Positions 58,741-64,000 of a DNA stretch of 64,000 nt are shown here, in pieces; position 1 is the first letter of the stretch; each line of letters begins with the position of its first letter. This DNA comes from Aeromicrobium sp. Leaf350. GTDB taxonomy: Bacteria > Actinomycetota > Actinomycetes > Propionibacteriales > Nocardioidaceae. Where the stretch lies: contig NZ_CAKASL010000002.1 in NCBI RefSeq assembly GCF_916858655.1, forward strand, positions 892,205 through 956,204, read 5' to 3'. The position numbers and the translations under genes are program-made. Under the pieces are notes generated by a model, which worked only from the letters and a program-made list of their open reading frames with translations, was not told the DNA's origin and made no database searches.

Positions 58741-59696
58741 GAGCCTTCTTCCTCGTTCGTGGCCCCGCCGACCAGCAGGTAGAGCACGGCCATGCGGACC
58801 GCCACTCCGTTGGTGACCTGCTCGACGATGACCGAGCGGCCGGAGTCGGCGACGTCGGCCGTGATCTCCATGCCGCGGTTCATCGGACCGGGGTGCAGGA
58901 CGATCGCGTGGTCGGGCAGGCGGTTCATGCGGGTGGTGTCGAGCCCGTACCGGCGGCTGTACTCGCGCTCGGTCGGGAAGTAGGAGGCGTTCATGCGCTC
59001 GCGCTGGACCCGCAGCATCATGATCGCGTCGGCCTTCTCGAGCGACTCGTCCAGGTCGTAGGACGTCTCGACCGGCCAGGTGTCGACCCCGACCGGCAGC
59101 AGCGTGGGCGGCGCCACGAGCGTCACGTTCGCGCCGAGCGTGTGCAGCAGCAGCGCGTTGGAGCGCGCAACCCGGCTGTGCAGGACGTCACCGACGATCG
59201 TGACGTTCTTGCCCTCCAGATCGGCCCCCACGCCGCCGCCCGGCATCAGGTGGGACCTCATCGTGAAGGCGTCGAGCAGCGCCTGGGTGGGATGCTCGTG
59301 CGTGCCGTCGCCGGCGTTCACGACGGCGCCGTTGGTCCATCCGGCGGCCGCGAGCCGGTGCGGCGCACCGGAGAAGTGGTGCCGGATGACGACGGCGTCG
59401 GCACCCATCGCCTGCAGGGTCAGGGCCGTGTCCTTGAGGCTCTCCCCCTTGGAGACGCTCGAGCCCTTGGCCGAGAAGTTGATGACGTCGGCGCTGAGGC
59501 GCTTGGCGGCGGCCTCGAACGAGATGCGGGTGCGGGTCGAGTCCTCGAAGAACAGGTTGACCACGGTGCGTCCACGCAGGGTGGGGAGCTTCTTGATCGG
59601 CCGCTGGGCCACGCCCAGGAGCTCGGCCGCGGTGTCGAGCACGCGGATGGCGTCCTCGCGGGTGAGGTCGCCGGCGCTCAGCAGGTGCTTCTTCAC
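58737..59696 (-). CDS. pyrB: Aspartate carbamoyltransferase catalytic subunit
   Basis: 319 residues. [19 protein letters not shown] binds carbamoyl phosphate and [12 protein letters not shown] binds aspartate. No regulatory pyrI is present, as in other Gram-positives. 4-bp overlap with pyrR. Confidence 0.97.
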   Translation of the reverse strand: MKKHLLSAGDLTREDAIRVLDTAAELLGVAQRPIKKLPTLRGRTVVNLFFEDSTRTRISFEAAAKRLSADVINFSAKGSSVSKGESLKDTALTLQAMGADAVVIRHHFSGAPHRLAAAGWTNGAVVNAGDGTHEHPTQALLDAFTMRSHLMPGGGVGADLEGKNVTIVGDVLHSRVARSNALLLHTLGANVTLVAPPTLLPVGVDTWPVETSYDLDESLEKADAIMMLRVQRERMNASYFPTEREYSRRYGLDTTRMNRLPDHAIVLHPGPMNRGMEITADVADSGRSVIVEQVTNGVAVRMAVLYLLVGGATNEEEGS

Positions 59697-60319
59697 GCCG
59701 CACCCCCGTTCGGTGCCGAGCCGACGATGCCGACGGAGTCCTCGACCTCGTCGACCTCGGCGAGCCGGACGCGCACCTTCTCGGTCAGCGCCGTGGGCAG
59801 GTTCTTGCCCACGAAGTCGGCCCGGATGGGCAGCTCGCGGTGCCCGCGGTCGATCAGCACGGCGAGCTGCACGGCCCGCGGCCGGCCGAGGTCGCCAAGC
59901 GCGTCGAGCGCGGCACGGATCGTGCGGCCGCTCATCAGCACGTCGTCGACGAGCACGACGATCTTGTCGTCGACGTCGTCGGGCATCTCGGTGTGCTCGA
60001 GCGCACGAGCCGGCTTGAGCCGCAGGTCGTCGCGGTACATCGTGACGTCGAGGGCACCGGCGGAGATGGCGCGGCCCTCGACCTCGCCCATGCGGCGGGC
60101 GATGCGGCGGGCGAGCGGGACCCCACGCTTCGGGATGCCGAGCAGGACGACCTCGGCCGAGCCGTGGTTGCGCTCGAGGATCTCGTGCGTGATGCGGGTC
60201 AACGCGCGGGAGATCTCGCCGCTGTCGAGGACGGTGCGTGCGAGGGCCGGCGGCACGGGGTCGGATCGCTCAGGATCGGGGCGCGCGGCAGCATCGGGTC
60301 CGTCGTCAGGCGTGACCAT
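59693..60319 (-). CDS. pyrR: Bifunctional pyr operon regulator/uracil phosphoribosyltransferase PyrR
   Basis: 208 residues from ATG 60319 (AAGGAGG 4 nt upstream). PRPP-binding motif [31 protein letters not shown]. An N-terminal extension of about 25 residues precedes the core. PyrR binds a leader RNA loop when UMP is high; the matching loop is seen at 60336-60347. First gene of the pyrimidine operon. Confidence 0.96.
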   Translation of the reverse strand: MVTPDDGPDAAARPDPERSDPVPPALARTVLDSGEISRALTRITHEILERNHGSAEVVLLGIPKRGVPLARRIARRMGEVEGRAISAGALDVTMYRDDLRLKPARALEHTEMPDDVDDKIVVLVDDVLMSGRTIRAALDALGDLGRPRAVQLAVLIDRGHRELPIRADFVGKNLPTALTEKVRVRLAEVDEVEDSVGIVGSAPNGGAA

Positions 60320-60335
60320 GCTGACCTCCTTCTCC

Positions 60336-60347
60336 GCCTCACGGGAC
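60336..60347 (-). promoter_or_regulatory. PyrR-binding RNA loop upstream of pyrR
   Basis: The transcript reads GUCCCGUGAGGC, matching the PyrR-binding consensus (UCC-N-G-N-GAGG-Y core), closed by a short CCG/CGG stem. It ends about 16 nt before the pyrR start, next to the ribosome site, suggesting translational repression as described for mycobacteria. Confidence 0.7.
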
Positions 60348-60378
60348 GGCCGTTAAAGGATGTCGTCTTTCGGGCGTC

Positions 60379-60384
60379 AGCCTA
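60379..60384 (-). promoter_or_regulatory. -10 element TAGGCT of the pyr operon
   Basis: TAGGCT (minus strand) gives a predicted leader of about 50 nt that includes the PyrR loop. No convincing -35. Confidence 0.4.
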
Positions 60385-60435
60385 CCAGCGCTCGACCGTC
60401 GATCGGCACCCCCTTGGCCGCGTCCCGACGCGCCG

Positions 60436-61071
60436 TCAGGCCGGCCGTCGGTCCCCCGGCCGCGGCAGCGTCCAGTCGTACCGGATGGCCAGCACGCGCA
60501 GCACGAACGTGACCGCGACAGCCGACCACCGAGCCACGTCGCGGTCGAGGTCACCCGCGTCGAGCGCCACGAACAGGGTCGCGCCCGCGATCGCCGTGAG
60601 GGCGTAGACCTGACCCACCAGCACGAGCGGACGCTGGCCCGCGAGTACGTCACGGATCACGCCTCCCCCGACGCCGGACACGACGCCGAGCATCACGGCG
60701 ACCTCCCGCTCGAGGCCCGCCGAGAGCGCCAGCGTGGTGCCGAGCACGGTGAACACGGCGAGGCCCGCCGCGTCGGCCACGAGCACCAGCCGGAGACTGT
60801 CCGGCTCGTGGCGAGGGCTCCAGTGCGCCACGGCTATCACGAGCACCGCGGTCGCCAGGGCGCCCCAGATCGGCCAGGGCTCGGTGACCCAGCCGACGCC
60901 GTCGCCGATCAGGAGGTCGCGGATCGTCCCGCCGCCGATGGACGTGACCGTCGCGAGCACGACGATGCCCAGCCAGTCCATCCCCGCCCGGACGGCGACG
61001 GCCGCCCCCGAGAGCGCGAACGCCACCAGCCCCACGAGCTGCAGGGCAGAGAAGGCGTCGAGGTCCGGCAC
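60436..61071 (-). CDS. Trimeric intracellular cation channel (TRIC/UPF0126) family protein
   Basis: 211 residues from GTG 61071, chosen because TAGCGT lies 7 nt upstream; the GTG at 61080 overlaps that hexamer. Seven membrane helices in a 3+3+1 repeat with two GGG-x2-RD motifs (GGGTIRDLL, GGGVIRDVL), the K+-conducting TRIC signature. Confidence 0.88.
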   Translation of the reverse strand: MPDLDAFSALQLVGLVAFALSGAAVAVRAGMDWLGIVVLATVTSIGGGTIRDLLIGDGVGWVTEPWPIWGALATAVLVIAVAHWSPRHEPDSLRLVLVADAAGLAVFTVLGTTLALSAGLEREVAVMLGVVSGVGGGVIRDVLAGQRPLVLVGQVYALTAIAGATLFVALDAGDLDRDVARWSAVAVTFVLRVLAIRYDWTLPRPGDRRPA

Positions 61072-61078
61072 GCCCAGC

Positions 61079-61084
61079 ACGCTA
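61079..61084 (-). promoter_or_regulatory. -10 element TAGCGT of the TRIC gene
   Basis: TAGCGT (minus strand), 7 nt, GTG 61071. Confidence 0.5.
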
Positions 61085-61126
61085 GTGGACCGGGTCCCCC
61101 ACGGTCGACGCCACGGCCTGGCGTGG

Positions 61127-62977
61127 TCAGCAGGCGGCGAGCGACTGGTCGATCAGGTCGTTGAAGACGTTCTGCCCCTGGGCGTTGGGGTGCACGCCGT
61201 CCGAGGCCGTGAGCCCGGCGTTCTGGGTGGCGACGATGTTCCAGTCGACCAGGTGGACGTTGTCGTGAGCGGCAGCGGCCGCGCCCACGGTCTGCATCGC
61301 CTGCTCCGACCACGAGCGGCCCGGCACGGAGGGCACGACGAGCGCCACCTGGCGTCCCGCGAGCTCGTTCGTGAGCAGCGCCTCCAGGTCGGCCGGGTCG
61401 ATGATGCCGTTGGTGCCGGTCGCGATCAGCACGGTCTGCTGGAGCTGCCCGGCCGCTGCGGTCTGACGGATCGCGGTAGCGACGTCGCCGTACTGCCAGC
61501 CGACCGCGGCGACGGCGGTCGTGCCCGGGCGCCGCCCGGCGAGCACGGGTGCGATGGCCACGGTGACCGAGTCGCCGAACGCGCTGAGCGGCGTTCCGGG
61601 CGGGACGGACTGGCACAGTCGCGCCGGCTGCGCGGGCAGCGGCTGCACCATGGGTTCCGGGACGGTGTCCAGGTCGTCGACCGAGTCGACCGCGACCTCC
61701 TCACCGGCGCTGAGCAGTGTCTCGACCTCCGACTCCGACGGCGCCTGCGAGAGGGCAGCACCGGCCAGCACGAGGTAGGTGCTGACCATGGTGGCGACGA
61801 GTCGGGCGACGACCGCGTCGCGACCGTCCTCGCCCCGGAGGACGCCGAACCAGCCGCGGAACGTGGCGCGGATGCCGTCCCGCCGCATCGGCACCTCGAC
61901 GAAGCGGTACGAAGCCGCGGCCATGAGCAGCGCCACCACGAGGGCGACACCCGCGGCGGCCTCGGCGTCGTCGGGGTGCGCCAGACGGACCGCGAACACG
62001 ATGAGCGGCCAGTGCCACAGGTACAGCCCGTAGGACCGCTCCCCGATCCAGCGCAGCGGCAGCCAGCCCAGACCGGCCGCGACGGGCCCGGGCGTGGTCG
62101 CGGCGAGGATCACGGCGACGGCGGCGAGGTTCAGCAGGGCGAGCCCGCCGAGGAACGTGACTGCGGAGCTCCAGGCCACGAAGACGGAGAACGCGCCGAT
62201 GACCAGCAGTCCGACCACGCCGGCGGCGGTGCGGAGCCGCGACGACCGCGCACCCGCGCCGTCGAGGCCGGGCTCGAGCAGGTGGGGCACCCGGCTCAGG
62301 GCGAGGCCCGCGCCGAGCAGCAGACCGAACGCGTGGGAGTCGAGTCCCATGTAGGCGCGGTTCGGCTCGCCGACCTGGTACCAGAAGGTCATCAGGCCGA
62401 CCGACACGAGCGCGAGCGCGACGGTGACCTGCTGCGTGCGGCGGCGCGCCATGACCGCCAGGGCACCCACCACGAGCAGGGGCCACAGCAGGTAGAACTG
62501 CTCCTCGATCCCGAGCGACCACAGGTGGTTGAGCAGCGGCGGCAGGTGCGAGTCCGTGTACGACCAGCCCTGGTGGATCTGGATCCAGTTGCTGGTCCAG
62601 GTCAGGGCCCCGAGGACCTGGCTGCGCAGCCCGGCGCCCGTGTCGTTGCCGACCAGGACGGTGAGTCCCGTGACGACGACCAGCATCGCGAGCAGTGCCG
62701 GCACGAGGCGACGGATGCGCCGCACCCAGAAGCGGCCCAGCTGCACACGACCGTGCTCGTTCTTCTCGCGCAGCAGCAACGTCGTGATCAGGAATCCGCT
62801 GAGCACGAAGAACACGTCGACACCGGCGAATCCACCCGGCAGGCGCGACGGGAACGCGTGGTACGCGAGGACGAGCAGCACCGCGACGCCGCGGAGGCCG
62901 TCGAGGCCGGGCAGGTGCGAGCGAACAGCAGCCGTCGTGCGGATGGTTGCCCGGTCGACCGTGGCAACCGCGGTCAC
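61127..62977 (-). CDS. Membrane acyltransferase (acyltransferase 3/OafA type) with SGNH domain
   Basis: 616 residues from GTG 62977 (GGGAGG 7 nt upstream). N-terminal acyltransferase-3 domain of about ten helices (LDGLRGVAVLLVLAYHAF with the catalytic-type His, VDVFFVLSGFLIT) and a C-terminal extracytoplasmic SGNH hydrolase-like domain (SAFGDSVTVAIAP, end block DGVHPNAQGQ). Such proteins O-acetylate cell-wall or surface polysaccharides. Acceptor unknown. Confidence 0.9.
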   Translation of the reverse strand: MTAVATVDRATIRTTAAVRSHLPGLDGLRGVAVLLVLAYHAFPSRLPGGFAGVDVFFVLSGFLITTLLLREKNEHGRVQLGRFWVRRIRRLVPALLAMLVVVTGLTVLVGNDTGAGLRSQVLGALTWTSNWIQIHQGWSYTDSHLPPLLNHLWSLGIEEQFYLLWPLLVVGALAVMARRRTQQVTVALALVSVGLMTFWYQVGEPNRAYMGLDSHAFGLLLGAGLALSRVPHLLEPGLDGAGARSSRLRTAAGVVGLLVIGAFSVFVAWSSAVTFLGGLALLNLAAVAVILAATTPGPVAAGLGWLPLRWIGERSYGLYLWHWPLIVFAVRLAHPDDAEAAAGVALVVALLMAAASYRFVEVPMRRDGIRATFRGWFGVLRGEDGRDAVVARLVATMVSTYLVLAGAALSQAPSESEVETLLSAGEEVAVDSVDDLDTVPEPMVQPLPAQPARLCQSVPPGTPLSAFGDSVTVAIAPVLAGRRPGTTAVAAVGWQYGDVATAIRQTAAAGQLQQTVLIATGTNGIIDPADLEALLTNELAGRQVALVVPSVPGRSWSEQAMQTVGAAAAAHDNVHLVDWNIVATQNAGLTASDGVHPNAQGQNVFNDLIDQSLAAC

Positions 62978-63294
62978 GCCATCGCCTCCCACGCCCACGT
63001 AGCCGCGGACCGGGCGAGCCGGTCGACGCAAGGCGGGGTGAACGAGGGCATGAGTGGTATCCCATCATGCTTCGTAACTCGATTTCACCTCTGGGTGGCG
63101 TGATCCTCGTCGTGTCGCTGGAACGCCCGCGTGGGATTGGTTGGATCGGTTCGGCGCGTCCTCATGACGAGCCGGCAAGGACGACGCGGGCACCCCGGGC
63201 CCTGAGGTGCGAGCAAGGAACGAGCGAGCCTCGAAGGGCAGGCCTGTACCGTCCGATCGGACTGGAACTGCAGCGAATTATCGCGATCCGACTC

Positions 63295-63323
63295 TTGTCT
63301 TCGAACGCCTGTTCGAGTAGAAT
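63295..63323 (+). promoter_or_regulatory. SOS promoter: LexA box between -35 and -10
   Basis: TTGTCT (63295-63300), a 17-bp spacer holding CGAACGCCTGTTCG (63302-63315), and TAGAAT (63318-63323), then 6 nt and ATG 63330. The LexA box differs from the Gram-positive consensus at one position and matches the recA element in layout. The gap 62978-63294 shows nothing else supportable. Confidence 0.8.
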
Positions 63324-63329
63324 CAGATC

Positions 63330-64000
63330 ATGAGTTCAGCGGTCACGGTGCAGGCGCTTCGCGAAGCCGCGCACGCCCTGAACTCCGGCGCCCACCGCAC
63401 CGCGTTGCGTGCGATCCAGGTCGCTCAGGATGCGTTGGATGCGGCGAAGGCGCACCACCTGGCCGAGATGGATCGCACGGCCGAGTTCGAGCTTGACGGG
63501 TCCTCAACGATCACCGCCTGGTCGCGTCTGCACTTGCGTCTGGATGCGAAGCAGACCAAGTCCTTGATCGTTGCCGACGCCACCATGCGCGACCTCCCCC
63601 AGGTCGCAGAAGCTGCGACCGCAGGCCAGATCCGCCTCGAGCACGTCAAGCTCTTCACCTTCGGCATCAAGCACATCAGCCCGCAGATCATCAGCAACGC
63701 CCAGCCCTGGCTGCTCGACGTCGCTCGCACGAACGAGCCGGTCGAGCTGCGGCGTGTGGTCCGCAAGCTGCGCGAGGCTGTGTATCCCGACGAGCTGGAC
63801 GAGGCGTGGATCAAGGGCATGGCCAAAGAGGACTTCCAGCTCTCACCTGTCCCGGACGGGTGGCACCTGACGGGCTTCCTCAACACGCTGACGGGCGCGA
63901 AGTTCAAGGCCGTCCTCGACTCCTTCTCCATCCCCGTCACCAAGAATGACGACCGCTCCAGCGCCGAACGCCGCGTCGCATCCCTCGACAAGATGATGAC
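63330..64000 (+). CDS. DUF222/HNH endonuclease family protein (13E12-like), 3' truncated
   Basis: The frame from ATG 63330 stays open to the window edge (at least 223 residues). The N-terminal pattern (ALDAAKAHHLAEMDRT, ITAWSRLHLRLDAKQ, LPQVAEAATAGQIRLEHVKL) is the DUF222 domain of the actinobacterial 13E12 repeat family; the C-terminal HNH nuclease expected in this family lies outside. Predicted leaderless, with a LexA box in its promoter, so induced by DNA damage. SOS control of 13E12 genes is known in mycobacteria. Confidence 0.85.
   Translation, partial: MSSAVTVQALREAAHALNSGAHRTALRAIQVAQDALDAAKAHHLAEMDRTAEFELDGSSTITAWSRLHLRLDAKQTKSLIVADATMRDLPQVAEAATAGQIRLEHVKLFTFGIKHISPQIISNAQPWLLDVARTNEPVELRRVVRKLREAVYPDELDEAWIKGMAKEDFQLSPVPDGWHLTGFLNTLTGAKFKAVLDSFSIPVTKNDDRSSAERRVASLDKMM

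Noticed and set aside
62978..63294. Possible small genes in the gap before the DUF222 gene
   Set aside because: Short frames here lack ribosome sites and recognisable sequence; the stretch appears non-coding.

Overview
The window is a chromosomal segment of a high-GC Gram-positive bacterium (Actinomycetota). The gene content and order fit the Propionibacteriales/Nocardioidaceae, perhaps an Aeromicrobium-like organism; that placement is inferred from gene order, not from a database search. Actinobacterial markers are mihF-gmk-rpoZ-coaBC-metK-priA in a row, a PriA without helicase motifs, clgR-cinA-pgsA-ftsK upstream of DUF3046-recA-recX, and many starts that look leaderless. No rRNA, tRNA, insertion sequence or CRISPR array was seen.

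Layout. 1-4534: an MMPL permease fused to a degenerate ABC ATPase domain (5' end outside the window), translationally coupled to a YhgE/Pip membrane protein. 4538-8398: miaB and small membrane, hotdog and SRPBCC proteins. 8412-16034: recX, recA, DUF3046, a lower-GC two-gene insert (secreted cysteine-pair protein plus small membrane protein), clgR, cinA, pgsA, a membrane protein and ftsK. 16117-26002: a CbiX-like protein, rnj-dapA, a thioesterase, dfrA-thyA, a membrane protein-GNAT-azlC-azlD cluster, dapB and kynU. 26085-29984: pnp, rpsO, ribF. 29985-37704: accessory block with two tandem modules, each encoding a secreted proline-linker protein with a charged tail, a histidine kinase and an OmpR-type regulator, followed by a third Asp-rich secreted protein, a GNAT and a cardiolipin synthase. 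37735-44020: truB, rbfA, infB, ylxR, nusA, rimP. 44154-51043: a DUF4439 pair, priA, metK, coaBC, rpoZ, gmk, mihF. 51104-60319: the pyrimidine operon pyrR-pyrB-pyrC-carA-carB-pyrF plus a lipoprotein gene. 60436-64000: a TRIC-type channel, a membrane acyltransferase, and the start of an SOS-controlled DUF222/HNH-family gene.

Regulation readable in the DNA. recA and the DUF222 gene share a promoter architecture with a LexA box between -35 and -10. recA also has a ClgR-type (RecA-NDp-like) promoter, and clgR lies about 1.5 kb upstream. The pyr operon leader carries a PyrR-binding loop next to the pyrR ribosome binding site. About 18 genes have a TAnnnT-like hexamer 6-7 nt before the start codon, predicting leaderless mRNAs. 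The most novel feature is the Asp-rich-tail/two-component block: the two Asp-tail genes share a 28-bp operator (22/28 identical), in the same orientation and at the same 20-nt distance from the predicted -10, defining a small regulon that is probably controlled by the adjacent response regulator.
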